Part shown: one piece after another, positions 58,680 through 64,000 of the stretch
How positions within the stretch are numbered: position 1 is the first letter of the stretch
Layout: every line of letters begins with the position of its first letter
Assembly (NCBI RefSeq): GCF_037893015.1
Contig: NC_133665.1
Coordinates: 193,684,146-193,748,145 of the forward strand
Direction of reading: 5' to 3'
Source: Macrotis lagotis
Lineage: Eukaryota; Chordata; Mammalia; Peramelemorphia; Peramelidae
DNA length: 64,000 nucleotides
Notes under the pieces: model-generated
Told to the model about the DNA's origin: nothing
Database searches by the model: none
What the model saw: only the letters and a program-made list of their open reading frames with translations
Translations under genes and position numbers: made by a program

Positions 58680-61600
58680 CTAGGAATTAGGATTGTCTTT
58701 TGAGAACTCAGAGGTATAATTTCCAAACCTCATATAAGAGAAATGTTAAGGTAAATTAGAAGTCACCAAAAGATAATGGACTAAATTATGTGTTTTTAAG
58801 TTTTTAAGAACCAAAAGTCAAAAGGATTACAATTAACTGGCTTACATAGAAAAAAAAAAGAACTATAGAAATATTAATTCTTGTATTTCTTGAAATGTAA
58901 TAGCTCCCTACTGGATAATTCTCTACTGGATTTTACATATGATTCGTGTAAAATGTGAAAGGTAATAAGAATGATTGATTTTCTACAATTAAAAATGCAA
59001 TCTAATAAATCTACAATTTAAAAATTGACTGATTCAATGCCATCTAGTTAGATTTAAGCTTTGTTTCCTGTTTTAAATTTGTGATACTGTGAATGTTATT
59101 GAGTTTCTGAATTTTCTTGTATTTGTAAATTCTGGGAAACCACTGTACAAGAAATGTGGCCTAAGAGCTAATAAAATTATATCCTTTTAATGCCTTTTGA
59201 TTTGGATGCTGTGAAATCATTATAAGCCATTGTCTTAATGTTAAGAGTATCAAGTTACATAATTTTAAATTATTTTAAAATTTTAGAATAAAAACTGCTT
59301 ACTTTATGGAAAAGAATGAGAAAGAAGGAGACTATAAAAATTTCTTTAATTGTAAGCCCACCAGGTTTCTTGAGACCATTTGCTTGGGTAAGGTCACAAA
59401 ATCTTTTCAATCCTATGGATAAACTTGTGAATTGGTTTATTGAGAAAAAGGGATGCCTTTTCCAATGCAGTCACTCTTTGTCAAAGGGGTGGGGACTGAC
59501 AAGTTTGTTTATAATATAGAAGTGATTTATGTGATGATATATCATTATGAAAATTATTAAATTATATGTGGAATAGCCTATTTTCTTTTAGGTTTTTCGA
59601 GGCAATGGGGCTAAGTGACTTGCCCAAGGCCACACAGCTAGGTAATTATTGTCTGAGGTTCAGGTCCTCCTGACTCCAGGGCTGGTGCTCTATCCACTGC
59701 GCCGCCTAGCCACCCCTGGAACAGCCTATATTGATGTGACATTTTTAACTAACTTAATCTTGACAAACTCCCATTTTATGAATTTAACTTTAGAGATTAG
59801 TATTCAGTACCTTAAGAGAGAAATATCTACAGATTTGCAGTAATTAGTGTCTTCTGGGCTTTTTTTTGAGTGAATGATCATATATTCATTATCTATGTGG
59901 AATTCCAGATTGTTAAGTTAATTTCTAATGTTAGATTTTTAGTTTAGACTGTAGAAGAAAAAGGCTGCTGAGTGATTTCCGCATGCCTGTGAAGCCTTGT
60001 AAACTTTTATTGCTAAATAGCTTTTTACACCATGAGAGAAATAATCACTGAATCTAGCCCTAAGCCATGACTGGTGAGACTCTTCTGTTTTTGAGCTTCG
60101 TTTTCAGGTATGTTTGTATCATTAAGCCAGAGAAATGCCAGCTGCTTCATGGGAGTGATAACTGCATACTACTACCGGTGGAGAGAATAGTTGAAGGAGT
60201 GACCTTGGGAAGATCAAGTTAGGACCCTCTTGATTCAGTTTCCCATAAAAGAAATTTTCTCACCTGGCTAATTCTGAGCCCGACTGGGTTGTCTATTTGA
60301 CTCACCTGAAATCAAAAGGAGAGCTAAAGGGGTTTTACTCTGTGTCTTCCGACTCAGGCCAGGAGGACCAGGCTTTTTTTTTTTGCAAGGCAATGGGATT
60401 AAGTGACTTACCCAAGGCCACACAGCTAGGTAATTATTAAGTGTCTGAGGCTGGATTTGAACTGAGGTCCTCCTGAGTCCAGGGCCAGTGCTCTATCCAC
60501 TGCGCCACCTAGTCAACCAACCCTCCTGGAATCCCAGTCTTGGTGCTGTTCTTAGGTCTTCCTGCCCAGGGCTGATGCTCTATCCACTATTCCACTCAAT
60601 AGCCCTATATAGTATATATTTTTTAAAACTCAGTATCTTCATTTATTTTTCCAGCTTCATGCAAAGGGAGTTTTGAACAGCTCCTAAGAGCTCAAGTTCT
60701 GGCCCCACAACTCCCTCTGACCTCAAACTCCTCTTTCTCCAAAGAGAGCTCACATCCAGCTAAGCCACTCCATCAGCCAGGGCTGCTCCTGCCTCCTGCC
60801 TAACTGAAGTGAGGGAAGTCATGCTGCGGGCCCTTGTCTATGACCAGAGAGGGTCTGTGCTGTCCCAGGAATGCATAGAAGGGCAGAGGTCTGGGCAGGC
60901 TCCAAGGGCAGGCACAGCCCGGATCACCCCATCTGGGGACGGCATCTCACAGAAGCTGGCAGGGCCCAGAGTGGTGCAGGCAGGTGTTGGCTCCCTGGCC
61001 CCTACACTCCCAAGCCCTCCTACAGGGTCCTTCTCCACTCACCAAATGGGGTCTGGGACCTCCTCCAGCACAATCTGGATCACACTGTGGTAATCTTTCA
61101 GCTACAAGACAAAATGTGACTGGTGAGCCCCTTTCCTCTCCGGGTGGGTCTCAGGACACAATTTTCTTCTTGCCACCTTTGCTCTAGGCTTCCAGGAACA
61201 AAGATAACAAGTACCCTGAGGGGCCATGGGTCCAAGTCTCTCTTTTGGCAGAGGAGGAAATGGAAAGCCCAAAGAGGGGGAAAATCCTCAAACTGCCTTT
61301 TCCATAAGTTTCTTGTGAGGATCAAACAAATTAATAAATATGCAAGTCTTGAACCCTAAAATGCTTTATCAGTAGAAACTATTTGTAGTGATGTTATTAG
61401 AAGAAAGTCCTTAAATCAATGCCCAAATCCACTAAAATGCTTTCCCCTTTTCTCCTTCTAAAATTAAAAGTTGGATTCATAATCTCAGCCATTTTTCATA
61501 TACCCCAAGAGAGAGGCAGAGGTCTCCTGGGGTTGCAAGAAGTCATCAGGGGAACAGGAAGAGTCCCTGCCCTTCCCCACCAGGCTGGGCTCTGGCTGCT

Positions 61601-62675
61601 GAGCCTTCCTTTCTTCCATGGGGTTGCCTGGCTTTTCTTTTCTCCAACCACACATCCCTCCATTTTACTAAACCACATATCGTGGCCCTCCCTGAAGGGT
61701 GGACAGGCCATGGTCTTTTACCTGCTCAGGAGAAAAGCTCAGGATGAACTCGTGGTCAGAGTGTGGCTGAAGGATGCCCTTCCTGGGAGTGACATAGAAG
61801 GCGGTCTCGGAGTCAGGGTAGTACTTGATGTCCTTATAGCTCCAGATCTCTCCTGGCATCAGGGGCAGTAAATTGGGCTTCATGATCTGCCAGTGAAAGG
61901 GCAGTTCCACGTGCCTGTGGCAGGGGAAAAATCTTGGGACCAGGATTCTCCTCGCCAGAGTCAAATTGAGAATGCCAAGGGTTGGTCAAGTCTACACTGA
62001 GCCCCTAATGGGGCTGGGAAGAGGAATACACAGTTCCCCAATTCTCTCCCTCATGGGGGTCTCATCCAGAAATGTGGAGCCTGGATCTCCCATTTTTACA
62101 GTGAAGAAGGCGAAAGAGTAGGTGGTCCACCTAAAGCAAGGTCACTGCTCTAAGACCGTTTTTTCCAACACTTCCTGGAGGTCTTACTCCCCCTGCCCCC
62201 AATCTGGGGCTGAAAAACCTGAAGACTACCAAGGAGGGAAGGGAGAGGAGAAAATGCCCCCCCCCCCAAACCTTCCAAAAAACCTAAGGAGTGAATTCTA
62301 AGTCATGACTTCTTTAGACTCTCTTCGAATCAGAATACACGTGTCTTTCTTTCTCCAACTCCGGCTCCTTTTGTCCTTTCCTCCCTTCTCTGAAGTTGAC
62401 CTTCTCACTTCTTTAAAAAACTCACTTGGCAAGACCTATCCATGGACCACTCTCTGCACTCCCCTATCTACTCTAAATGCTCCCAAAGCCAAGACAGGTG
62501 AGGGACACTCACGTGATGTTTCTTACGATGAAGTGTTTTGAGCTTGTGGTCTTGATATTTTGGGGCTCAAAGCGAATGAAGTGCTGAGCAGTCAAATCTG
62601 TGAGCTCCCCTGGCTCGGGGTAGCTCACTTCACCAGACACCCAGAGAAGTCCCAGGGCAGCCAGCTGACCGGTTC
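23917..62675 (-). CDS. DLEC1: DLEC1 (CFAP81), C-terminal 1164 residues, 26 coding exons
   Basis: DLEC1 is a cilia- and flagella-associated protein (CFAP81) of the axoneme, linked to sperm formation and known in human as a candidate tumour suppressor. Twenty-six exons on the - strand join in one frame: 3494 nt, from GTGQLAALGLL to GSYDEKY and a TAG at 23919-23917. Order and text follow human DLEC1 by recall all along. Several stretches look like ASH/Hydin-type beta domains, such as VSALQFGLVRLGKKAV, YLDFGSNIPLRSLLRQQLIL and SSWVDFGTCFVGETYTREVT. The 5' exons, with the start codon and coiled coil, lie beyond 64000. All introns are GT-AG except one GC-AG intron (after 27722). Human ends seven residues later. 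No break was seen. Introns are 77 bp to 8 kb long and full of repeats. Confidence 0.98.
24145..24262 (-). CDS. DLEC1: DLEC1 window exon 25
   Basis: QQERQKAIFHIYPTSGVLEG, then PPTSMSLCIHFTA. Acceptor ggaacacag, donor CAG|gtatgc. Confidence 0.95.
24480..24633 (-). CDS. DLEC1: DLEC1 window exon 24
   Basis: VVPLLAIVAIPALQLSSSWV, DFGTCFVGETYTREVTLLNM, then RCRSHWMALLG. Clear ASH-like motif. Acceptor ttgcccacag, donor TGG|gtaaga. Confidence 0.96.
24805..24950 (-). repeat. tRNA-derived SINE, antisense
   Basis: It reads gcaaggcaatggggtgaagt, then taggtcattattaagtgtct, then ctacgccacctagccgcccc on +. Near full length, in a DLEC1 intron. Confidence 0.9.
25510..26025 (+). repeat. L1 LINE 3' tail, sense
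   Basis: It holds tcctttgggaatggctgaac, then ggaacagaaccaggagaac and cttctttcacaacatg, ending in aattcaaaattttaaaaaat. This is the usual marsupial L1 3' end. Degraded. Confidence 0.7.
26030..27075 (+). repeat. L1 LINE 5' UTR and ORF1 start, sense
   Basis: A 5' UTR-like block starts gggtccaagatggtggagtg at 26047. After it, ORF1 begins at 26868 (MSKQQKKKEPDH) followed by broken text matching the usual ORF1 start, including aagatgacaaagtccaagc. CA-rich runs at 26615-26665 and 27090-27165 follow the 5' and 3' parts. Confidence 0.65.
27722..27883 (-). CDS. DLEC1: DLEC1 window exon 23, with GC donor
   Basis: LEVSFSLSLELLTYQKLPSD to LVLEFMNGTTQ, 54 whole codons. The donor is CAG|gcaagt, a GC site with a near-perfect context; the next exon continues in frame at VVPLLAI. 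Acceptor gtccttccag. Confidence 0.95.
28647..28850 (-). CDS. DLEC1: DLEC1 window exon 22
   Basis: VLTEIVTTQRLKLSNHMEVA, HHFGLLVAQPFSVTGINP, ending GPQQNML. Acceptor tcacttccag, donor CTG|gtaggc, 68 whole codons. Confidence 0.96.
29065..29149 (-). CDS. DLEC1: DLEC1 window exon 21
   Basis: LSIEHDHDGGMVFHLQASDL then IPTDPLTE. Acceptor ctggggccag, donor GAG|gtgagt. Confidence 0.95.
29273..29367 (-). CDS. DLEC1: DLEC1 window exon 20
   Basis: IAREIPGKVKRPQNYEADIF then RLDLHALVRPT. Acceptor gctggggcag, donor TCG|gtgagg. Confidence 0.95.
29517..29639 (-). CDS. DLEC1: DLEC1 window exon 19
   Basis: VIPARGSNFINVSFTPVVLP, then VCHSYALGFMSLDSK. Acceptor tctctggcag, donor AAG|gtgagc, 41 whole codons. 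Confidence 0.96.
29928..30071 (-). CDS. DLEC1: DLEC1 window exon 18
   Basis: QHGTRTTASEEETSQFTAQG then KPKLISVILQPCEGYRAEEP. The first half is low-complexity and diverges from human. Acceptor ttttgtaag, donor CTG|gtgagt. Confidence 0.94.
30440..30985 (+). repeat. L2/CR1-clade LINE distal fragment
   Basis: It contains gaccgtgttgctcctccact, then ggctccctattgcctctggg, the same distal block as at 7390. It lies in the DLEC1 intron upstream of exon 18. Confidence 0.65.
31251..31459 (-). CDS. DLEC1: DLEC1 window exon 17
   Basis: IRIDWETYNPKESEDRLVNL and LMVYGTPFPQRDAAG, then a Ser-rich stretch (SDTSLVPSFSQSSLSLGSG). Acceptor acaatgcag, donor GCG|gtaagt. Confidence 0.96.
31465..32450. other. DLEC1 intron, nothing identified
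   Basis: Nearly 1 kb between window exons 16 and 17 with no repeat family or exon recognised. Chance open frames run to 161 codons on -. Confidence 0.45.
32457..32527 (-). CDS. DLEC1: DLEC1 window exon 16
   Basis: A 71-nt exon: FGTQISGGDTICRTLRLNNT then SPY. Acceptor ccttcccag, donor ACG|gtaaga. Confidence 0.96.
32899..33014 (-). CDS. DLEC1: DLEC1 window exon 15
   Basis: VEDLPLTIIQVHMGVVGCPI then TLFRTSHLAGDPPQNHVI. Acceptor ctgcccctag, donor CAG|gtactg. Confidence 0.95.
33215..33400 (+). repeat. MIR SINE, degraded
   Basis: The text gacatgagttcaaatccttc, then acctgtgtgaccctgagtca and caaatgagatcata follows the MIR order. Confidence 0.6.
33690..34365 (+). repeat. L2/CR1-clade LINE fragment
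   Basis: It contains ctgcagatgactttcagatt and ctggatgtccaggagacatc, a block of L2 coding sequence also seen at about 44550. The distal part has caacctggccccttcctgcc. Confidence 0.65.
35065..35215 (-). repeat. tRNA-derived SINE, antisense
   Basis: It reads ggcaaggcaatggggttaag to ccactgcgccacctagtcgc on +. The flanks share accagtttctttaga (about 35046 and 35210), which looks like a target-site duplication. Confidence 0.92.
35220..36115 (-). repeat. L1 LINE ORF2 fragment, antisense, split by a SINE
   Basis: The - strand reads PNFIYLFVVIPIKIPKNYFM, then LKRVINTHLEEHKIKN, which fits the distal part of L1 ORF2. The far end (36060) has atcctgcaactttattaaag, also L1 in reverse. Broken by stops. 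Confidence 0.6.
35818..35970 (-). repeat. tRNA-derived SINE inside the L1 fragment
   Basis: An antisense SINE (caaggcagcaggattaagtg to tgtgccacctagctgcct) is flanked by aagttacttt on both sides (about 35806 and 35973), so the target site can be read. Confidence 0.88.
36675..36826 (-). CDS. DLEC1: DLEC1 window exon 14
   Basis: LSKGKGAAFFPHISQGTL, then CSNMWGDYQDQLICK. Acceptor ctgttcctag, donor AAG|gtaggg. Confidence 0.96.
37485..37685 (-). repeat. MIR SINE, antisense
   Basis: It reads aagcactttactaagtctca, cctgctttacagttgaggaa and cttgaacttgggtcttcctg, MIR in reverse. Confidence 0.75.
37862..38118 (+). repeat. GA/GAA-rich low-complexity tract
   Basis: Long runs of agaagaa and aggagga. The repeat-like frames on either strand are poly-Lys/Glu or poly-Phe/Ser and are not genes. 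Confidence 0.85.
38240..38572 (-). repeat. Longer tRNA-derived SINE family, antisense
   Basis: The head (ccactctgccacctagctgc on +) is the tRNA-like part. The body has attctcaaagaagaccatga and gacaagcacatgaattggat, a body not found in the common SINE. A sense copy lies at 43262-43500. Confidence 0.7.
38580..38785 (+). repeat. MIR SINE
   Basis: It contains tgagtttgaatcctgtggcc, gggcaagtcactcaacct and tgttgtgaggatcacatggg. Confidence 0.75.
39220..39290 (-). CDS. DLEC1: DLEC1 window exon 13
   Basis: A 71-nt exon: PDIPPAMSHSVRTMKHISRK then DLL. Found because flanking phases demanded it; it aligns residue by residue with human. Acceptor tttttttaag, donor TAG|gtagga. Confidence 0.92.
39934..40116 (-). 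CDS. DLEC1: DLEC1 window exon 12
   Basis: LYLDFGSNIPLRSLLRQQLI, LTNNSALKASFSLEFDYYGV. An ASH-like strand pattern is visible. Acceptor tattttcag, donor GCT|gtaagt. Confidence 0.96.
40535..40720 (+). repeat. L1 3' tail with a (GA)n microsatellite
   Basis: An uninterrupted GA run of about 50 bases (40608-40660) lies within an L1-like 3' tail (ttatggaactcaaaatttta). Confidence 0.75.
40735..40935 (-). repeat. L1-derived 3' fragment, antisense
   Basis: AT-rich text with ttatttatttttccaaccat then gtgtgaaagaagaatcaaat, like other antisense L1 ends here. Confidence 0.4.
40940..43250 (+). repeat. L1 LINE distal ORF2 and 3' UTR, sense, split by a SINE
   Basis: A frame at 41168-41350 gives KLEAFPIRSGVEQRCPLSLL, the L1 reverse-transcriptase block (usual form GVRQGCPLSPLLF). 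Later frames give LAVPSILNFIIIRW and SPFDKWSKDMSRQFSDEEIK. The tail has ttagggaatggctgaacaaa. Many stops are present. Confidence 0.78.
42040..42198 (-). repeat. tRNA-derived SINE inside the L1 copy
   Basis: Antisense copy. The flanks tctaagctctttg (42026-42038) and tctaagttctttg (about 42200) are a target-site duplication with one mismatch. Confidence 0.9.
43262..43492 (+). repeat. Longer tRNA-derived SINE family, sense
   Basis: It has atcctcagacactagcctct, gggcaagtcccttacccctg, then gcttttctttgagaatgaag, the reverse of the body at 38240. An ATC repeat follows at once, perhaps grown from its tail. Confidence 0.68.
43496..43548 (+). repeat. (ATC)n microsatellite
   Basis: About 17 units of atc/cat without a break, directly after a SINE tail. 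The + frame gives poly-Ser, which is not a protein. Confidence 0.95.
43753..43905 (+). repeat. tRNA-derived SINE, near consensus
   Basis: It reads ggggcggctaggtggcacag, with B box ggttcaaatcc, and ends ccatttgccttgcaaaaatc plus A-rich tail. The A and B boxes are intact, so this is a fairly young copy. Confidence 0.95.
43937..44118 (-). repeat. tRNA-derived SINE, antisense, with (AT)n
   Basis: An AT run of about 38 bases (43937-43974) leads into gcaaggcaatggggttaagt and ends ccactgagctgcctagcttc. It lies 30 bp from the preceding sense copy, in opposite orientation. Confidence 0.88.
44525..44780 (+). repeat. L2-like LINE fragment
   Basis: It reads agatgatatccaaatctatt, an L2 coding block, and has the segment aagcttctttagctattaag that recurs at about 47775. 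Confidence 0.6.
44818..44948 (-). CDS. DLEC1: DLEC1 window exon 11
   Basis: DELTDLALPCQIEGMKKSLV, LGISGKPKGLDVTFSIPQ. Acceptor tgcttttag, donor CAG|gtaagc. Confidence 0.96.
45824..45934 (-). CDS. DLEC1: DLEC1 window exon 10
   Basis: LLGTYSDLCVVKISPHHGLL then GPNEEKQLHLHFTSFTM. Acceptor tattggcag, donor ATG|gtaagt, 37 whole codons. Confidence 0.95.
46255..46465 (+). repeat. MIR SINE
   Basis: It contains gatctgagttctaatccatc, gggcaagtcacttgatcgct and gtttcctcatctgtaaatgg. Confidence 0.8.
46477..46518 (+). repeat. (GT)n microsatellite
   Basis: About 20 GT units with no break, just past the MIR copy. Confidence 0.95.
46560..46770 (-). repeat. L2-like LINE fragment, antisense
   Basis: It has aggatgactcctagggtggc and ttccactttgaacatattgg, which in reverse fit L2 coding blocks. 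Confidence 0.5.
46795..46960 (+). repeat. MIR SINE
   Basis: It contains gggcctcagtttcctcatct and gtaaaatgagaggctgatct. Confidence 0.7.
47092..47245 (-). CDS. DLEC1: DLEC1 window exon 9
   Basis: YLPVYGEVQRPYVYLMSSQL, then ATITLFNGTLLPTKFVWGK. Acceptor tgccccacag, donor AAG|gtaaga. Confidence 0.96.
47700..47830 (+). repeat. L2-like LINE fragment, second copy of the 44.7-kb block
   Basis: cagtttctggggagggcatc and aagcttctttagctattaag match 44685-44770 closely, in the same direction. Confidence 0.6.
47912..48250 (+). repeat. (GA)n and (GACA)n low-complexity tract
   Basis: About 340 bases of gaga and agacaga, including a pure GA run at about 48145-48190 and a cagaga run after it. Both strands give long chance frames (poly-Arg/Glu or poly-Ser/Leu). 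Confidence 0.92.
48600..49860 (+). repeat. L1 LINE distal ORF2 and 3' UTR, sense
   Basis: It has tgataaatggtcaaaggaca, aattagaaaaatgtaattta and then tactaggcctatatacttca and a T-rich end, the order of the marsupial L1 3' part. Broken. Confidence 0.65.
50087..50226 (-). CDS. DLEC1: DLEC1 window exon 8
   Basis: VSPFKIEPPEGHIPPLGEVQ, then SLQTVLELLVENGEP. Acceptor cttccctag, donor AAG|gtaggt. Confidence 0.96.
50275..50715 (-). repeat. L1-derived 3' fragment, antisense
   Basis: It reads tttcccccagttacatataa, then gagtttcaaattctctccct, and tcatcccaatattgctgtta, a typical antisense L1-end tract in marsupials. Confidence 0.5.
50724..50915 (-). repeat. (TTA)n and tRNA-derived SINE, antisense
   Basis: A TTA run of about 46 bases precedes gcaaggcaaatggggttaag, and the copy ends ccactacgccacctagcggc. 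The run probably arose from the SINE's A-rich tail. Confidence 0.9.
51260..51420 (+). repeat. CR1/L3-like LINE relic
   Basis: It has agagggtccaaagaaggcaa, ccatggcatatgaggatcag and gttgaacctggagaa, resembling the conserved 3' UTR-proximal part of CR1 elements. Confidence 0.5.
51430..52430. other. DLEC1 intron, mostly unidentified; possible old LTR
   Basis: No exon is seen. The part at about 51690-52200 has a poly(A) signal (caataaacac near 52085) within LTR-like text and could be an old solitary LTR. The ends are not defined and no retroviral genes are next to it. Confidence 0.25.
52746..52904 (-). CDS. DLEC1: DLEC1 window exon 7
   Basis: GPTLSIDVSALQFGLVRLGK, then HNTSQLLAKWKMQES. The C-terminal end (EERKEK) is charged. 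Acceptor ggtgccttag, donor AAA|gtaagt. Confidence 0.95.
53426..53556 (-). CDS. DLEC1: DLEC1 window exon 6
   Basis: ANEKCEFELSFTGGVPGMTS, then PIPVVLHIEAAFK. Acceptor cctttcttag, donor AAG|gtaagg. Confidence 0.96.
53760..55110 (+). repeat. L2/CR1-clade LINE fragments
   Basis: CT-rich text with L2-like 3' ends at about 54620-54680, 54880-54980 and 55050-55110 (the last has ctctttgagagcagggaggc). It resembles the 5.5-7.8-kb copy. Probably more than one insertion. Confidence 0.5.
55197..55290 (-). CDS. DLEC1: DLEC1 window exon 5
   Basis: MWNNSRSAIQYRWGKISDCH then IIEVEPCTGVI. Acceptor ttcttttag, donor TAG|gtaata. Confidence 0.96.
55718..55886 (-). CDS. DLEC1: DLEC1 window exon 4
   Basis: LAMENTRESPHNMDDVIALE, IEVKGSVEPFQILLEPYAII, then NVRKGFK. 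Acceptor tttttgcatag, donor AAG|gtggga. The start of the exon differs most from human. Confidence 0.96.
56095..56580 (+). repeat. L1 LINE 3' part, sense, degraded
   Basis: It has gacagcaaagaactggcaac, attgctactaggtctacaga and ccatcaattggggaatgact, all L1 3' landmarks. Confidence 0.55.
56590..56785 (-). repeat. MIR-like SINE, antisense
   Basis: The text catttgatcctcacaactac, then ttttacagttgaggatattg and atgacttgcctaagtac is MIR in reverse, next to a SINE-like gtgccaccagctta end. Confidence 0.6.
56800..57665 (+). repeat. L1 LINE ORF1-derived and 3' UTR pieces, sense
   Basis: Two tails (about 56810-57115, 57450-57665) and an ORF1-like part (aaggaaaactgccctgatat at about 57320). The final part has ttcttctttcacaactctga and accccaaatcttgaaaaact. 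Confidence 0.55.
58086..58134. repeat. Perfect 20-bp inverted repeat (hairpin)
   Basis: Left arm ctttgaaggaatattttctc (58086-58105) and right arm gagaaaatattccttcaaag (58115-58134) are exact reverse complements, with a 9-base loop. It lies in the 5.2-kb DLEC1 intron between window exons 3 and 4. Confidence 0.95.
58160..58240. repeat. AT-rich microsatellite (atatct/atatat)
   Basis: Runs of tatatctatacatatatct and atatatatatataa follow the hairpin after about 30 bases. Confidence 0.85.
58628..58676 (+). repeat. (GA)n microsatellite
   Basis: About 23 unbroken GA units. Confidence 0.95.
58700..59580. other. AT-rich DLEC1 intron stretch, nothing identified
   Basis: No exon, known repeat or RNA fold was recognised in this very AT-rich part. 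Confidence 0.4.
59588..59718 (-). repeat. tRNA-derived SINE, antisense, with gap
   Basis: It reads cgaggcaatggggctaagtg to ccactgcgccgcctagccac. About 25 bases around the B box are lost (attattgtctgaggttcagg). Confidence 0.88.
60370..60515 (-). repeat. tRNA-derived SINE, antisense
   Basis: It reads gcaaggcaatgggattaagt to ccactgcgccacctagtc. A shorter SINE-like end (gctctatccactattcc) follows at about 60590. Confidence 0.9.
61043..61101 (-). CDS. DLEC1: DLEC1 window exon 3
   Basis: A 59-nt exon: LKDYHSVIQIVLEEVPDPI. Acceptor gtcttgtag, donor TG|gtgagt. Confidence 0.95.
61722..61914 (-). CDS. DLEC1: DLEC1 window exon 2
   Basis: Residues 55-119: HVELPFHWQIMKPNLLPLMP to SDHEFILSFSPEQ. Acceptor cctgccacag, donor CAG|gtaaaa, phase 0. 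Confidence 0.96.
62513..62675 (-). CDS. DLEC1: DLEC1 window exon 1
   Basis: Fragment residues 1-55: GTGQLAALGLLWVSGE, then PGELTDLTAQHFIRFEPQN. Acceptor ttttcccag, donor AC|gtgagt. The next exon upstream was not found up to 64000. Confidence 0.95.
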
Positions 62676-62811
62676 CTGGGAAAATAGATTCCTGGGGTCA
62701 AAGACAAATGCTCCATGGTGCTCCTCTGCCTACAGCAGGGATGCTACTCCATTGCCAGTCTGTTCTAACACCCTGGCTCAGTCACCTGGCTGTCTGACTT
62801 GGGCCACTGAC

Positions 62812-62992
62812 TCCCTTTTTTTTTTGTCTTTTAAAATATTATTTGTGTTTAACAGTTAAATATGCATAACCTATATTCAATTACTGTCAAGGTGAGGGGG
62901 AGGAAAGGAAAAAAATGGGACCTTAAAACCTTCAAAAATGATTATTCAAAACTCCCTTTGCATGTAGTTGGAAAAATAAATGAATATACTGA
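62812..62992 (+). repeat. L1 LINE 3' tail, sense
   Basis: It has gaaaggaaaaaaatgggacc and ttcaaaactccctttgcatg, then a ggaaaaataaatg end. Confidence 0.6.
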
Positions 62993-62995
62993 TAT

Positions 62996-63135
62996 AGGGC
63001 AATGAAGTAGCACAGTGGATAGAGCACAGGCCCCGGAGTCAAGAAGAACTGAGTTCAACTCTAGTCTCAGACACTTGATACTTAATGGGTGACCTTGGGC
63101 AAGTCACTTAACCCCATTGCCTCCCCCAAAGATTA
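62996..63135 (+). repeat. tRNA-derived SINE, sense, diverged
   Basis: It reads gggcaatgaagtagcacagt, with ttcaactct at the B box, to gggcaagtcacttaacccc. L1-type tail text follows. Confidence 0.8.
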
Positions 63136-63499
63136 TTTGTTATTTGGGATGGGTCTCTGGGAGGGGGAGGAGCATTGGGGATGATGAAGTCAACAACAAG
63201 AGACACCAATAAAAACTTTTTTTAAGACACTGCAAACAAAACTATTGATGACTGAAAAGAAACCCCCTAGTCAACCAATTCTTTTTCAGGTCTAAAAGAG
63301 TCCCGCAGATATGAAATAGCAAAGTGGGAATTCAAAGCCAGGCTCTGGGTCAATGTCCCTACATATCCTCAGGAGTACACAGGACTAATGGTCTGAGGAC
63401 AGTTGGTCTCCTGGGGTGGCTTAGTGTGGAATTATACAGAAAGGGTTCCCTAATAAGGACAGTCTGGAAGTGGGTACAAGGCAGCCCAGTGTCGAGCCT

Positions 63500-63850
63500 C
63501 CTAGCCTCAAGGGCCTTCCCCAGCTCCCTAGCACCTTGAGAATACAAAATAAAGTCTTCAGTTTGGCATTTATAGCCATCCAGCCTCATTTTCTAGCTAA
63601 CTGCCCATTAGCCATTCCCCAGTCAACACCGCCTCTCCTGTCTGTTCCCCAAGGCTCTCTTGGGAGGGTGAGGCACTCTCTCCTCTTCACCTCTGGCTAA
63701 GGGAACCTCTACATTCCTTCATTCTAGCCTATGGGCCCTCTTCCATGAGAAAGAAACCTTTCCCAACCCATTTAGGAGGTAGCACTCTTTCCTATCCTCC
63801 TCAGTGATCACCCATATACTGATCAGTTCAGAAGTAATATCTCCCTCTTA
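63500..63850 (+). repeat. L2/CR1-clade LINE distal fragment
   Basis: It has cttcagtttggcatttatag, then cagcctcattttctagctaa and gaaacctttcccaaccc, the distal block of the L2-like family. Confidence 0.6.
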
Positions 63851-63872
63851 GCCTCCTCCACAAAAGAAAAAG

Positions 63873-64000
63873 TTAATTTTTTTTTGCAAGGCAATGGGGT
63901 TAAGTGGCTTGCCCAAGGTCACACAGCTAGGTAATTATTAAGTGTCTGAGACCGGATTTGAACCCAGGTCCACCTTACTCCAGGGCTGGTGCTTTATCCA
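63873..64000 (-). repeat. tRNA-derived SINE, antisense, cut by window end
   Basis: It reads gcaaggcaatggggttaagt to ggctggtgctttatcca, where the window stops short of the A box. Confidence 0.9.

Noticed and set aside
62700-63870. A further upstream DLEC1 exon
   Set aside because: The only frames here fit L1, SINE and L2-like repeats, and none gives the expected text before GTGQL.

Overview
This is eukaryotic nuclear DNA, almost certainly from a marsupial. It has split mammalian genes with standard splice sites and a large CpG island. It also has dense repeats of marsupial type: a tRNA-derived SINE with clear A and B boxes (WSINE1/SINE1_MD-like), MAR1-type SINEs, RTE and L1 LINEs, and older L2/CR1 and MIR relics. 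The species cannot be told from the sequence alone.

Three host genes are present. (1) Positions 323-484 hold the last coding exon of HERPUD2 (+ strand), followed by its 3' UTR to about 1265. (2) ACAA1, the peroxisomal 3-ketoacyl-CoA thiolase, is complete on the + strand: 12 coding exons from 13755 to 23186 encode 429 residues, starting inside a CpG island whose promoter carries a five-copy 31-bp repeat with ETS-like sites. (3) DLEC1 (CFAP81), an axonemal protein with ASH-type domains, lies on the - strand. Its last 26 coding exons (62675 down to 23917) give an unbroken 1164-residue C-terminal part; the 5' exons lie beyond the window. ACAA1 and DLEC1 converge tail to tail, with poly(A) signals only about 250 bp apart, as in human 3p22.

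Layout: 1-1265 HERPUD2 3' end; 1270-12790 intergenic, mostly LINE and SINE relics (RTE, L2/CR1, L1); 12800-14650 CpG island; 13755-23614 ACAA1, whose intron 3 holds L2, SINE and RTE copies; 23867-64000 DLEC1, with introns full of L1, L2, MIR and SINE copies and microsatellites.

The genes do not form one pathway: HERPUD2 is linked to ER-associated degradation, ACAA1 to peroxisomal beta-oxidation, and DLEC1 to cilia and sperm flagella. No viral, CRISPR or new multigene system was seen. The notable points are the HERPUD2-ACAA1 neighbourhood in place of MYD88, the repeated ETS-like promoter block, a GC-AG intron in DLEC1, a perfect 20-bp hairpin in a DLEC1 intron, an inverted repeat next to ACAA1 exon 4, and several dated SINE-in-LINE insertions. 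Exon borders were placed by reading splice sites and checking that phases and lengths add up; recalled human proteins were the comparison, and no database search was run.
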